Shown here one piece after another: positions 34,301 to 40,661 of a stretch of 64,000 bases of DNA. The notes beneath the pieces were generated by a model. It saw nothing but the letters and a program-made list of their open reading frames with translations. It was not told where the DNA came from and did not search any database. Each line of letters opens with the position of its first letter. Position 1 is the first letter of the stretch. The DNA lies in contig CATQJL010000001.1 in NCBI GenBank assembly GCA_958299035.1, positions 1,984,001 to 2,048,000 of the forward strand. The letters run 5' to 3'. The translations under genes were made by a program, and so were the position numbers. Origin of the DNA: Cylicocyclus nassatus. Lineage: Eukaryota; Nematoda; Chromadorea; Rhabditida; Strongylidae.

Positions 34301-36825
34301 TTGAAGGTATGTATGCGTGCCAAAAAATGTTGCACGTACCTCTGCTTCCGAAGCCCCACTGAAGTCTCACACACAAAATCCCATATCTTTACCAACGGTG
34401 ACCGTCAATAATTTGTAAATTTTAAAGTAAAGCTTAATTATCATTCAGACTGGAATCGATGTTCTGATTTGTCAGATAATGTCCTTTCCATTCATATTTT
34501 CCCAGCGACAATAAACATAGCCAAATGTTGTAATTTTACTACTTACCCAATCTACGCACAATTACTTGTGAGTTGGTTTTCGAATGGCGAAGCATTACTT
34601 GCATTATTTCCCAATTTGTAAGTAATTTTCTATTTTTGATCCATAATTTTGAATGAGGTCCACTGGCAGGCAAGTTTTGAGATTGACATTCAATTATGCA
34701 GGTTACCGCAAAAGAAAGTGGGAGGGTAGGTGGGAGGGGGGGGGGGTAGGTGAAGAGGGGGTCGTACGGATAGGTACCTTCAGGGGGGATGGGGGGGGGG
34801 GGGGGTCGTAGAAGAGGGTCTAGGATCGCATCAACACTCTTGACCCTGGTTCCAAGTATTAGGTTGTAACAGAATTAATGCAGATTTTTCGCACCTCTTT
34901 TTCAATGTGCTGATTCAGAATGAAATACCATTGTTTCAAAAAACTATGCATATCACCTGAAAGCACTCTTCTTCTAGTTTCGTAGGCATGCTTTCGAGTG
35001 GTGGATTTATCCCAAAATGACGTGCCTTCAGTTCAAAAGCTAAACTTTGAATTTTTTTCAAACTCATTGCATTGAATTCACCGCGAAAAATCGGAATTTT
35101 TTGCAAACTGGCACAATGTTTGCATGTGACCTTTGCTAAAAATGCAAATTAAAGCAGATTTTTTAGAAGTTTCCAGAATGAGAAATTGTATTAACCCAAA
35201 CAACCGCTGCAATCATTCTGCGGAGTATAAACATCCTAAGTACGAAGCAAATGCAGAGCTTTCGTAGTGAGCACAAAAAATAGTAAATTTGATGGCAAAA
35301 AAATCGGAAGTTGTTACTATCTTTGGCGGCGAGAAAATTTGAAATACAGCAAAAAAAAGTTTTTTTACCTTTCCACAGCAGTTGATAAAAATGAGTGATC
35401 ACAAAGTTTTTGCGATATTTTCAGGCAAGAAATTATTCGCAAATTTCAAGCTAACGCTGCTGCACAACCAACTATTGTCTACACATTAAATGAAATTTGT
35501 ATTATTCTGCTGAATTGTACAGCAAGTTATGGCCGCTCAAACTGAAGGTTTTCCAAGAGAAATTTTGGCAATTTTTAGGCTATAAAATTTTATTAGTGAA
35601 GCTACAATGACATAGTAGTGCGTACTAAATTCCCAAAGGTTTGCTGATTGCCGTAGTCTTTATTGGAGACGGAATGACTACTTCTGTGAAAGATATAGTT
35701 GTCCAAATTCAAAACTTGGAAAACCTGCAAGCCACCTAACTCAAAGTTGAGCACGCTTTCGGGTTCACATAATTTTTTCATAGTTTTCATACATAGCTCT
35801 AACTCCTCATTGCCCATCTAAACACCAATCTTGGTGTCACTTCAGTTTCACTTCGCTGTAACAAGCTTTTTGTCTGTTTGGGAGAGCATACCGCCGGCAT
35901 GCCGGCAGCGTACTCTCCCAAACCCCATATCGAAATACAGCGGTATGCCGTTCCGTAAAAACGATATCCCATTTGCTTTTTCCCCCAAGAACGATATCCA
36001 GCTCTTGGTAAGCGACCTATGCCGTGGTCTGGTACGAGATAGGCACTCTGAACGAGTTAAAACTTGTTTCCCTATCTTTCTGTTATGTTGACGAAAACTT
36101 TCGACACTAATCTACTCGAGTATAAAGGCACCGTCCACCCAAAACGATGAGATTTTGATGCCTAACAGTAGTGGGTCCCAACTGTATACTTATACTCGCG
36201 CTGGCAAAAGTTGCTCCCGAAGCGAGAAAATTGCTTCAAAAATGACCAGATTCTCGACGTTGGCTCCTTCCCTTTGAGTGGGCGTGACGTTCGTCCCGCC
36301 CATCCGTACGCCTCCAACCAATCACCGTCCCGAGGAAATCCCTCTGCGGGTTCTGAAAATGGGGGTTTTCGCGGATTTCCGACTTGATATTATCACGGTA
36401 TGAGAAGGCCCCCTGCAACGGCAAAAACATGGAGGTCGAAATTTTGGGTGGACGATGCCATTAAAGATCCAGATGCAGAAAGTGAGAATTTTGTAATCTT
36501 GATACAAGAAATTTGCATGTAGAACATGATAGATCAAGGAATAGAAAATAAAAAAATCTAGTCCACAGGATTCTTAATTACAATTATTCATCCAAACACT
36601 TGCCCCATATAAGCACAATTCCACTTACTGAGCTGTCGCAAGTATAGTCAAGTATTGTTAAAATCTGTGAATAATTCGTAGTAAACCTTTTTTGAGTTGC
36701 AAAAGACGTTTGAAAGACTGCAATATAGATTTATTTCAGGAATGTTATTTCCAATACTCTTCGTGTCTTTCAATGTCGCTTATTGGCTTCACTACGCTCA
36801 GTACCAGAATCCAGCACCACATTGA
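1222..36825 (+). CDS. glc-2: Glutamate-gated chloride channel beta-like subunit (Cys-loop receptor), nine exons, 5' part outside the window
   Basis: Seen: joining 1222-1347, 21345-21414, 31108-31273, 31331-31466, 32207-32273, 32323-32400, 32456-32600, 32846-32904 and 36740-36825 gives 933 bp, 310 codons plus stop, all splice phases agreeing. Numbered from the first visible residue: Cys-loop cysteines C37 and C51 (13 residues between), the second cysteine pair typical of GluCl/GlyR at C98 and C109, TM1 at 121-144, TM2 at 150-168 beginning [16 protein letters not shown]3 at 180-206, a loop of about 75 residues, TM4 at 284-302. Known: the PAR motif before TM2 marks anion-selective Cys-loop channels; nematode GluCls are plasma-membrane glutamate receptors of nerve and muscle and avermectin targets. 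Inferred: assignment to the GLC-2/beta subfamily rests on the TM1-TM3 wording ([28 protein letters not shown]) and is less sure than GluCl itself. Signal peptide and N-terminal ligand-binding exons lie upstream of this window. Confidence 0.9.
1409..3564. mobile_element. Tc1-like palindromic element (about 2.16 kb) with TA target duplication
   Basis: The left end TAGTGATCGCCAAAAAGTTG (first base diverged from C) and the right end CAACTTTTTGGCGATCACTG are inverted repeats flanked by TA (1407-1408 and 3565-3566). The termini resemble Tc1-family CAGTG ends. The interior is itself a large inverted repeat with no transposase ORF, so it is non-autonomous. A Helitron is nested at 1718-2010. A related copy lies at 40662. 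Confidence 0.75.
1718..2010 (+). mobile_element. Short non-autonomous Helitron
   Basis: It starts TCTTATATATAAAGC and ends AAGTCAACTAG, inserted between A and T without duplication. A GC-rich hairpin (GCCGGGCGGAGCCGGG) lies about 10 bp before the CTAG. These are the Helitron hallmarks. A (CTGTATGT)-like microsatellite follows the 5' end. At 293 bp it has no Rep/helicase ORF. It serves as a reference copy for the Helitrons at 23573 and 37388. Confidence 0.85.
3567..5108. repeat. Diverged palindromic repeat region
   Basis: Around 3990-4190 and 4790-5030, fragments related to the long inverted-repeat element at 12611-13440 face each other (for example the GAGCAAACCCTACA and GTAGGGTTTGCTC stretches). 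A roughly 40-bp unit beginning GTTAAGCCATAAT occurs twice in tandem near 4620-4690. No complete termini and no coding exon were found. Confidence 0.45.
5387..7366. mobile_element. hAT-type element (1,980 bp) with 8-bp target duplication
   Basis: Termini CAGGGTCAAG and CTTGACCCTG are flanked by identical TACATGAC at 5379-5386 and 7367-7374, the 8-bp duplication expected for hAT transposons. Subterminal inverted repeats extend inward (GTGTGGCA and TGTGCCACAC). There is no transposase reading, so it is non-autonomous. A further palindrome is nested at 6206-6850. A solitary related right end is seen near 34838-34850. Confidence 0.85.
6206..6850. mobile_element. Mariner-type MITE nested inside the hAT element
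   Basis: Left TTAAGTTGTCCGGAAAATAA and right TTATTTTCCGGACAACGTAA are inverted termini with TA on both sides. It is 645 bp and palindromic, with no transposase. It is related by its TTRGGTTGTC-like end to the copy at 28274. Confidence 0.7.
7924..8595. mobile_element. CAGGGTGTCCC-type palindromic MITE
   Basis: Left TAGGGTGTCCCAAAAGTATG (first C diverged) and right CATACTTTTGGGACACCCTG with TA flanks. The arms match each other through CTACAGT and AAATCTAAGTT stretches. At 672 bp it has no coding content. This is one of a Tc1/mariner-like TIR family in the window. Confidence 0.8.
8604..9210. mobile_element. TTAGGTTGG mariner-type MITE, right arm truncated
   Basis: It starts TTAGGTTGGTCTGAAAGTTC after TA. 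The left arm and centre match the full copy at 10971-11910. The right arm stops at about 9210, where the TA and TTAGG of the next element begin. It is a non-coding foldback. Confidence 0.65.
9215..10966. mobile_element. TTAGGTCG mariner-type foldback element (1,752 bp)
   Basis: Left TTAGGTCGTCCGATAATTTC and right ATCCGTCAACCTAA are imperfect inverted termini with TA duplications (9213-9214, 10967-10968). Matching subterminal blocks include AGAAGCTTTGG and CCAACTTAAGGTGG against its complement. A separate palindrome, 10160-10515, has inserted into its interior. Confidence 0.7.
10160..10515. mobile_element. Long near-perfect palindrome bounded by TTTAAA
   Basis: The ends GGCAGCGTCCAGGCAGATCT and AGATCTGCCTGGACACTGCC are inverted. 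Similarity between arms extends almost to the centre, through GGGGCTTTTACGTGGAAAG and GAGGGGAATATCTCAGCCAT stretches. TTTAAA lies on both flanks (a TTAA or TTTAAA duplication). The class is uncertain; similar GGCAC-type ends occur at 36130. Confidence 0.7.
10971..11910. mobile_element. TTAGGTTGG mariner-type palindromic MITE, full copy
   Basis: Starts TTAGGTTGGTTCGAAAGTTC and ends GTTTGTGACCCACCTAA, with TA on both sides. The two arms are inverted copies, for example GAGTTAGGAGCAAATAAA against TTTATTTGCTCCTAACTC. At 940 bp it has no transposase. It is the reference copy for the fragments at 8604 and 13440. Confidence 0.8.
11917..12588. mobile_element. CAGGGTGTCCC-type palindromic MITE
   Basis: Left CAGGGTGTCCCAAAAAAATG and right CATTTTTTGGGACACCCTG. 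The right flank is TA; the left flank reads CA, probably a decayed TA. The arms share CTGTAGGATTAC and its complement. It is 672 bp and non-coding. Confidence 0.8.
12611..13440. mobile_element. TTAGGTCGTTTCAAAAG foldback element
   Basis: It begins TTAGGTCGTTTCAAAAGTAG after TA. Arms such as CAAAATCTGCGAC and TTTCACGATTTTTTAAAAC recur at 48753-49600, where the central segment lies in the opposite orientation, so both copies are foldbacks. The right terminus was not found, and it runs into a different MITE fragment near 13440. Confidence 0.6.
13440..14100. repeat. Fragment of the TTAGGTTGG MITE family
   Basis: The arms match the 10971-11910 element (GCAATTTTTGGACATGCTCA and, inverted, GAACATGTTCAAAAATTGCA) but both termini are missing. 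No coding exon. Confidence 0.5.
14101..14679. other. No gene or complete repeat recognised
   Basis: It contains a hairpin-capable GC-rich stretch near 14232-14290 (CTTGTGCCAGCGCC and GGGCCAGCACAAG). Several overlapping short ORFs exist in different frames, none with family resemblance. Treated as intronic DNA. Confidence 0.3.
14680..15628. mobile_element. TIR element with GGGCCGG termini
   Basis: Left CTGGGCCGGTAGTAATTCCC and right GGATTATACCGGCCCTGG are inverted. Subterminal blocks ACCTGGCGGCAT and ATGCCACCAGGT continue the symmetry. It is rich in GGCGGCA motifs. No target duplication could be confirmed and no transposase is visible, so the superfamily is unresolved. Confidence 0.55.
15785..17205 (-). 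pseudogene. Penelope-like element 3' fragment, interrupted by a palindromic insertion
   Basis: On the - strand, from about 17205 to 16926 and again from 15894 to 15785, the sequence matches the 3' tail of the Penelope-like element at 19083-20400. Shared stretches include ACGAGTGTCTGTCAATCACT, CATCGAATGTG..CTATAG and the AATAAAGACCACTTACCAAA tail. Only the last few coding residues and the 3' region remain, so it is 5'-truncated. A 1,025-bp element sits at 15898-16922, and removing it with one TTA restores colinearity. Confidence 0.75.
15898..16922. mobile_element. 1,025-bp palindromic element with TTA target duplication
   Basis: The ends TAAGGGAAGTGTCAC and GTGACACTTCCCTTG are inverted, with arm similarity over at least 160 bp (AAATGCCCTTCCGAGT region, then an inner GCACCAGTAAAGGG pair). 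TTA flanks both sides (15895-15897, 16923-16925). The uninterrupted homologue in the other Penelope copy shows one such site. A 3-bp TWA duplication suggests PIF/Harbinger affinity. There is no transposase. It contains a 17-bp tandem repeat at 16074-16127. Confidence 0.75.
17745..18586. mobile_element. TTAGGTTATTTCAAAAG mariner-type MITE
   Basis: It starts TTAGGTTATTTCAAAAGTTC and ends GAACTTTTGAAATGACCCAA, with TA at 17743-17744 and 18587-18588. The inner arms repeat the TTTTGCAATTTTTGAGCATG motif of the 10971 family, so it is a diverged relative. It is 842 bp with no transposase. Confidence 0.75.
18590..19082. other. No gene recognised; short repeat adjoining the Penelope-like element
   Basis: About 19010-19082 contains an ACGATATCCCCTTCGCTTTT block. 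A similar block recurs near 35940-36010 and, inverted, near 47400-47440, so it is a dispersed repeat. The rest shows nothing recognisable. Confidence 0.35.
19083..20400 (+). pseudogene. Penelope-like retroelement remnant (RT catalytic motif plus GIY-YIG endonuclease)
   Basis: Seen: a reading through [19 protein letters not shown], with the YIDD reverse-transcriptase active site, at about 19110-19165, then a frameshift near 19345 to [14 protein letters not shown]. Another frame follows with [14 protein letters not shown], a cysteine cluster ([11 protein letters not shown]) and the GIY-YIG motif [20 protein letters not shown] near 19770-19825. Stops and frameshifts separate the pieces, and the 5' half of the RT is missing. 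The C-terminal reading resumes out of frame to about 20070, followed by a 3' tail ending near 20400. Known: RT plus GIY-YIG in this order defines Penelope-like elements. It lies in intron 1 of the channel gene and is non-functional. Confidence 0.85.
20598..20653. repeat. Strong hairpin
   Basis: An inverted repeat of about 25 bp per arm. The inner 12 bp GAAATACACTAC pair perfectly with GTAGTGTATTTC around an ACGTAA loop, and the outer TTTAAA blocks extend the stem. Function unknown. Confidence 0.6.
20654..21344 (+). other. Intron 1 3' portion; one unexplained coding-like stretch
   Basis: About 20680-20837 is open, reading [20 protein letters not shown] and ending SASQ before a GTACGT donor-like site. 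It does not fit the channel and its upstream boundary is unclear. It may be part of another element or chance. Nothing else is recognised before the Cys-loop exon. Confidence 0.25.
21345..21414 (+). CDS. glc-2: GluCl exon: Cys-loop micro-exon
   Basis: A 70-bp exon reading [20 protein letters not shown] then ADI plus one base. It has a TTTCCAG acceptor and an ATTG/GTAATT donor. It starts in phase 0, matching the exon at 1222-1347, and ends in phase 1, completing a Glu codon with the AA that opens the exon at 31108. It supplies the second Cys-loop cysteine, and the 13-residue spacing is exact across the junction. Confidence 0.9.
21415..23572. other. Intron 2, first part, mostly unrecognised
   Basis: No exon found. 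About 22555-22735 is an inverted copy of 30200-30395 (shared CCAGATGGCCGTGGA, GGTCCGAGCGA-type and TCATAACT stretches). About 22737-22800 has a tRNA A-box-like TGGCCTAGTGGATAG, but no convincing tRNA fold. The rest is unassigned. Confidence 0.35.
23798..24721. mobile_element. CAGGGTGGGGCAAAAG TIR element inside the Helitron
   Basis: Ends CAGGGTGGGGCAAAAGTCTG and CAGACTTTTGCCCCACCCTG are perfect inverted repeats flanked by TA on both sides. Apart from its termini it is less palindromic than the neighbouring MITEs. The 924-bp interior shows no transposase reading. It is Tc1/mariner-like by its TA duplication. Confidence 0.8.
24801..25388. mobile_element. CTCAGACAATCGCC palindromic element inside the Helitron
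   Basis: Left CTCAGATAATCGCCGGGTGC and right CCCCCGGCGATTGTCTGAG are inverted. It interrupts the Helitron motif that normally reads ACCCCCCTGTGCCAAC. A second copy lies at 45605-45924. It is GC-rich, with no ORF of known type. The superfamily is undetermined because the target duplication lies in a C-run. Confidence 0.65.
25633..27353 (+). other. Intron 2, middle part; weak coding-like stretch, otherwise unrecognised
   Basis: About 25830-26000 is open and reads [20 protein letters not shown] before a stop. An ATAAATAAAAG block near 26269 could be a polyadenylation signal. This could be the 3' end of a nested gene or an old element, and no family is recognised. From 26300 to 27350 nothing recognisable was seen. 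Confidence 0.25.
27354..28061. mobile_element. Palindromic element with AGGGCCGCATG termini
   Basis: Left AGGGCCGCATGCACCAACCT and right GTGCATGCGGCCCT are inverted. The symmetry continues for over 200 bp through GATCGCAGCTT, CCAGATACCTGGATTTCA and TGATCCC blocks. It is about 708 bp with no coding content. The target duplication is unclear. Confidence 0.65.
28274..29357. mobile_element. TTAGGTTGTC mariner-type palindromic MITE
   Basis: Left TTAGGTTGTCAAGAAAATAA and right TTATTTTCTTGACAACCTAT, with TA outside. The arms repeat GCTCTACAAG, TCGAACTC and GATATCAGATATC-type blocks in inverted order. The right arm carries an insertion near 29140-29290 that includes GTGCCGTACAGG, similar to the Penelope 3' tail. 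It is 1,084 bp and non-coding. Confidence 0.75.
29360..30398 (-). other. Intron 2, late part; unrecognised, one acidic coding-like stretch
   Basis: On the - strand about 29965-29830 reads [20 protein letters not shown] then an acidic tail, without clear splice sites. It could be a relic of an element ORF. 30200-30395 is the inverted partner of 22555-22735 and is the target of the hAT insertion that follows. Confidence 0.3.
30399..30774. mobile_element. hAT-type MITE with exact 8-bp target duplication
   Basis: Ends CAGTGGCGTACC and GGGTACGCCACTG are inverted and flanked by identical CTTCCCAT (30391-30398, 30775-30782). The 376-bp element carries long G and C runs just inside the ends. A related, more decayed copy lies inverted at 62840-63025. 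Confidence 0.9.
31108..31273 (+). CDS. glc-2: GluCl exon: end of extracellular domain, second cysteine pair
   Basis: A 166-bp exon reading [13 protein letters not shown] onwards to [20 protein letters not shown], in phase with both neighbours. It contains the second disulfide pair of GluCl/GlyR-type subunits, C98 and C109, with 10 residues between. The acceptor is CTGCTTTAG and the donor CAG/GTAAGA. Confidence 0.93.
31331..31466 (+). CDS. glc-2: GluCl exon: TM1 and TM2
   Basis: A 136-bp exon encoding [20 protein letters not shown] (TM1) and [17 protein letters not shown] (TM2, chloride pore). The 57-bp upstream intron ends in TATTTTTAG. The donor is CAG/GTCTG. Confidence 0.95.
31467..32206. 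other. Intron of the channel gene without recognisable repeats
   Basis: A 740-bp intron between the TM2 exon (CAG/GTCTG) and the TM2-TM3 loop exon (TTTTTAG). No mobile element or alternative exon was recognised. Confidence 0.6.
32207..32273 (+). CDS. glc-2: GluCl exon: TM2-TM3 loop and start of TM3
   Basis: A 67-bp exon reading [20 protein letters not shown] then IG. The TM2-TM3 loop couples binding to gating in this family. The glycine after DVWI aligns with GlyR alpha1 Ala288, a position known to influence avermectin sensitivity. The donor is G/GTGAGT. Confidence 0.93.
32323..32400 (+). CDS. glc-2: GluCl exon: rest of TM3
   Basis: A 78-bp exon reading [20 protein letters not shown] then RTQPK, following a 49-bp intron that ends in ATTTTAG. 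It ends in phase 1 at a GTGATG donor. Confidence 0.92.
32456..32600 (+). CDS. glc-2: GluCl exon: TM3-TM4 cytoplasmic loop
   Basis: A 145-bp exon with a charged, basic reading ([20 protein letters not shown] and so on), typical of the poorly conserved intracellular loop. The support is structural: a 55-bp intron with a TTTACAG acceptor, a GTGAGT donor, and phases that match on both sides. Confidence 0.85.
32846..32904 (+). CDS. glc-2: GluCl exon: loop end leading into TM4
   Basis: A 59-bp exon reading [19 protein letters not shown] plus one base. The acceptor is GTTTTAG and the donor A/GTGAGT. It supplies the DLVSR element that precedes TM4 in Cys-loop receptors. Its length (2 mod 3) is exactly what is needed to join 32600 (phase 2) to 36740 (phase 1). 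Confidence 0.85.
34724..34806 (+). repeat. G-rich tract
   Basis: Several runs of 7 to about 15 guanines are separated by short TAGGTGAAGA-like spacers, enough for G-quadruplex formation on the transcript strand of the channel gene. It belongs to the interior of a decayed hAT-like element. Confidence 0.6.
36130..36465. mobile_element. Short TIR element with GGCACCGTCCACCC ends
   Basis: Left GGCACCGTCCACCCAAAA and right TTTTGGGTGGACGATGCC are inverted, with TAAA-containing flanks. The end pattern recalls the palindrome at 10160. Interior non-coding. Confidence 0.55.
36740..36825 (+). CDS. glc-2: GluCl terminal exon: TM4 and stop
   Basis: An 86-bp exon after TTATTTCAG reading [18 protein letters not shown] (TM4), then a short extracellular tail AQYQNPAPH and TGA. 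An AATAAA signal follows at 36840-36845, so transcription probably ends within a few tens of bases. Confidence 0.92.
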
Positions 36826-36839
36826 TGTTGAGTATATAA

Positions 36840-36845
36840 AATAAA
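36840..36845 (+). terminator. Polyadenylation signal of the GluCl gene
   Basis: A canonical AATAAA lies 15 bp after the stop codon of the channel gene. The short 3' UTR is inferred from this spacing. Confidence 0.6.
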
Positions 36846-37387
36846 GTTCTCTACTTTCTAATCGGTCAATCTTGCAGCGTAGTACATGCCTAGATGCCAA
36901 AAAAATCGTTCAATACTGAAGAAAAGTACCTCTCTACATTAATGGACGAAAGTGTTGGTTCACTACTCGCCACAGCACTGCTATTCAGTATACTTGGGGA
37001 AAGTCGAAATTTTTCATCGAAATTGAATATCGAAGAAATTCGAAAATAAAAAGATTTTGATTAAACAAATATCGAGCAATTCCAAAATAAAGTAATCCCG
37101 AATAAATGGATAGCGAATGAGTTTAAGAATTTTTGAATGAATGAATTCCGAATGAAATCGGAGGATCAAAAATATCGAATGAATCAAGTCGATTAAATTC
37201 GGACTTCGGGAGTCGAATTTCGAATAGATATTCAGATAATCTATCGATTAAGTGGAGCAATCATATCTAAAACTTGCTGATATACCCAGCTAAATCCGAT
37301 TCATTCATAATCATCACCCTCACTTTATCCCTGTACCAACTCCCAGGCACGTTCAAAAGTTTCCAAAAATAGATAAAATTGATACAA
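36846..37387. other. Intergenic stretch, A/T-rich
   Basis: It contains many short TCGAAT/ATTCGAA-type units in 37000-37230, a loose simple repeat. No gene recognised. Confidence 0.35.
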
Positions 37388-38340
37388 TCTTATATATAAA
37401 GCTAAATGTCTGTTTGTATGTATGTATGTCTGTCTGTATGTATGTATGTATGTACGTATGTTCCGAATAGAAATTTTTATTTCTGAACCGATCCGGACCA
37501 AACTTGGCACACATACATTTCGGGCCCCGGCGGGTGTCATAGGCTACTTTTCGTCATCGATCGATATCGATTTTATCGATTTTTATCGATTTTTTTGCTG
37601 AGTTCACCTACGGGGCTGGGAGTTGGCACAGGGGGGTAATCGAGCATGGGGATTCCGAATACAATATTGGTTTTCAGGATTATCGATTACTTTTATCGAT
37701 TTTATCGATTTTTTGCAAAGTTTGAGCTACGGGGCTGGGAGTTCGCACAGGGGGGTAATCGAGCATGGGGATTCCGAATACAATATTGGTTTTCGGGATT
37801 ATCGATTACTTTTATCGATTTTATCGATTTTTTTGCAAAGTTTGAGCTAGGGGGGCTGGGAGTTGGCACAGGGGGGGGGGGGTAATCGAGCATGCTGATC
37901 ATCCCCAAGGGGGGTGATCAGCATGCTCGATTACACCCCTGTGCCAAATTCCAGCCCCCTAGCTCAAATTTTCAAAAAACCGATAAAGTCGATAAAAATA
38001 ATGGACGATCTTGAAAACTAATATTGTGTTCGTAATCAGCATGCTCGATTACCCCCCTGTGCAAAATCCCAGCCTCGCATGTCAAAATTTACAAAAAATC
38101 GATAAAATCAATAAAAGTAATCGATAATTCTGAAAACTAATATTGTATTCGGAATCCCCATGCTCACTTCCCCCCTGTGCCAACTCCTAGCCCTGTAGGT
38201 GAACTCTGCAAAAAATCGATAAAAATCGGTAAAATCGACATCGATCGATAACGAAAAGTGGACTGTGACACCCGCCGGGGCCCGAAGTGTATGTGTGCCA
38301 AGTTTGGTCCGGACACGGCGGAGCCGGGTAAGCCAGCTAG
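37388..38340 (+). mobile_element. Helitron (953 bp) with internal tandem and inverted repeats
   Basis: Starts TCTTATATATAAAGC after A, ends GGTAAGCCAGCTAG before T, with the GCGGAGCCGGG hairpin. The interior holds about three tandem units of roughly 125 bp (CGATTTTATCGATTTTTTGC and GGGGGGTAATCGAGCATG). A mirror-image series follows on the opposite strand (GATCAGCATGCTCGATTAC onwards), ending in an inverted copy of the 5' body. No Rep/helicase, so it is non-autonomous. Confidence 0.85.
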
Positions 38341-40661
38341 TAGTTTATATACATAACCAGCACTTTTTTTTATCCCCCTCTAACAACTTCCAGCCTCGTA
38401 GCTTGAAATCTTTCAAATGTCTAAAATTGTTAAAGTAGATTTTTTATTTAATCAGCAACCTTACTTACCTCAATGAAGCAACCCCCAGCCCGTAGCTCAA
38501 AGTTTTCCAAAAACGAAAATCGATAAAGTAGTGTTTATAATCAGCACCCTCACTCAAAGATGCATATCGATTTTTGCGGAAAAAACACAAACAAAACAAG
38601 CTTGATACTCAGCAGTTGACTCGCCAACAAGCTCAAATGATTTGAATGCGGATTTCATTCGAATACGAATCCAAATAAAACATCTGAATGAAATCTATTG
38701 AAAACGTTTTTTGATATTTCGAGTTTCGAATTTTATTAGAAACCCCGTTTTTTGATTATTCGAGTTTTAAATTAGATGGACAAACTCCAAATATCGAATT
38801 TCGAACACGAATATACTATATTCGTATGTTTTATTCGAATGGTCAAAATTTTACTCGATTCGGACCCAAGTACACTATCCAGTGTTTCGATGCTTGCATC
38901 TTCCACAGATGAGAGGAAAGTGTGCTGCGGATTTTCAAATTGTTGAACGGCCGTGGTGATTTCGGAGATGCTGAAAGTGAATGTTGTTTATAACATGCCA
39001 AACCAACAGCTATTACCCAATAGGAGATGATAGATAGGTTGTAGATGAAGCTCCCTGAACTTGTTAACAAGGGGCTTAGATGTGCTAAGCAATCAAATTA
39101 AAAATTTGAATAGTTTGCATAATCGATATAGATGAAGTGCTGCACATCACACAAATTATTAGGGTGTTAACTACGTTTTGCAACTTCCTTCGTGACTTTC
39201 CTCTTTTTAGATAGGTGCGCTTAAACTTCGGCATCATGTAGATTGCATTCTGTACTACAAGCGAGCGCAAATTGTTTTTTTTTTCATTAGCGAATTCAAA
39301 AATCTCAGGCCTTTCCTCGATACTACCGAAAATTGGAAAACTAAATTACAGGCAAAGATGAAGCCGCCCGCAACCTAAACTAATTATATCGGACCAGAAC
39401 TTTTGCAAAATTATTGCCAGACTAGTAAACCAGTAATTGAAGGTGCTAGATTGCATTCTCGCGCTTCGGGACCGCACCGGGGTCTCCCGCAAAGTCCCGC
39501 TTTGCGGATTTTTGAATTGCGTTTACGTTTCTTTATATATTAGACATCTGCTCTTTAAGCTGTGTAGGAAGGGAAGTTGGAAGTCTAGAATTGACGCCTC
39601 TGAGAAGTTGGCCAACGCAGCTGAACGCAAAGTTGATGCTGACATACGTCAACAACCACGAAAAAATCTCAGAACTCGCCGACACTTTGCAGTATAGGGC
39701 AATTCTACATGCTAAACACGACTATTACACGGGTTACCAGAATCTGGAACAAACTGCTGTGTTTGTAGAACACGTCATGGTCTGAACACTTCCAAAGTTT
39801 GAGTGTACCACGTGCAAAAAAGAAAAGTTATGGAGAAAGTTGCCAAACCTAGTCAAAAGCCTTGTTGGATGGCGCGGATCACCGATCTACCAATTTTCAG
39901 TGGCAGGAAAGATGAGGCGGGTTTGTCCTTGCAGCCGGTATAAATACTGCTAGATACGGTGATCAGCCAAAGCGCGAAGAGAACGCTCTCTGGAGTTCAG
40001 AAGAGCCGTCGGAGAGAGGGGGACCTCCCCTCTTACATAGCAATAGCCTAAAGAACCGTGCTGAGAGGACACAATTAGTAATTTCTACAATGAGTAATCT
40101 CCCAAAACTCTCATGCATATGGAAGATCGTTCTCAAGGGTCTTGTTGATCGTGCGTTAAAATTTCGTCCACAAAACGCTCGTGACTTCTCAAAAGGTTTT
40201 TTTCTTCAAATAATGTAGGCACGTTGTAATCTCTACGTTATGCCGCAGCTACTGGTGGTATACATATATCAAACGGCCACTTCATGTAAAAAGGTTCTGA
40301 TAGTTCGAAATGGGGCTCTACAAAAACTCCCAAAGATCCACCTAATTCATAACCCAAGTAAAATTTGGAGCCAAAAATCAAAATTTTTCAGCTACCCTAA
40401 AATTCGGATCTCCTTTCAGAAAATTCCTACGGACTTAAAAATTGGTCTTTATGTAGTAGACATACAGCAATACCCCGAAATGTATTTGATGGATTTTTTT
40501 TTCGGGGCTCAAAATTGAGAAACAAAGGTGATCCCAAAACGCCAAAATGCCACTTTTCGGGTTTTTTAATGTAAAGCATGGTATTCCTCGATTATAAGAG
40601 CACATGCAGAGGTGAAACTTTGAGTTTATACTGAATAAGGCTTGTAGTATACAATGATATA
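38341..40661. other. Intergenic, no gene recognised
   Basis: 38640-38880 is rich in TTCGAAT-like units. 39590-39785 has two overlapping open frames without family resemblance. A TATAAATA near 39940, preceded by GC-rich sequence, could be a promoter of an old element. No terminal repeats were found. Confidence 0.3.

Larger units (their letters stand above)
32905..36739. other. Last intron of the channel gene (3.8 kb), partly repetitive
   Basis: 33480-33600 and 34330-34430 share a diverged direct repeat (AAGTCTCACACAC and CCATATCTTTACCA-type blocks). 34724-34806 is G-rich. A hAT-like right end (CTTGACCCTG) lies at about 34841-34850. A TTAGGTTGTAACAGAATTAA mariner-like left end starts near 34859, without its partner. 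36130-36465 is a TIR element. Confidence 0.45.

Noticed and set aside
39930..40030. TATAAATA followed by GAGAGGGGGACC as an LTR promoter
   Set aside because: No TG..CA termini, primer-binding site or second LTR could be found.
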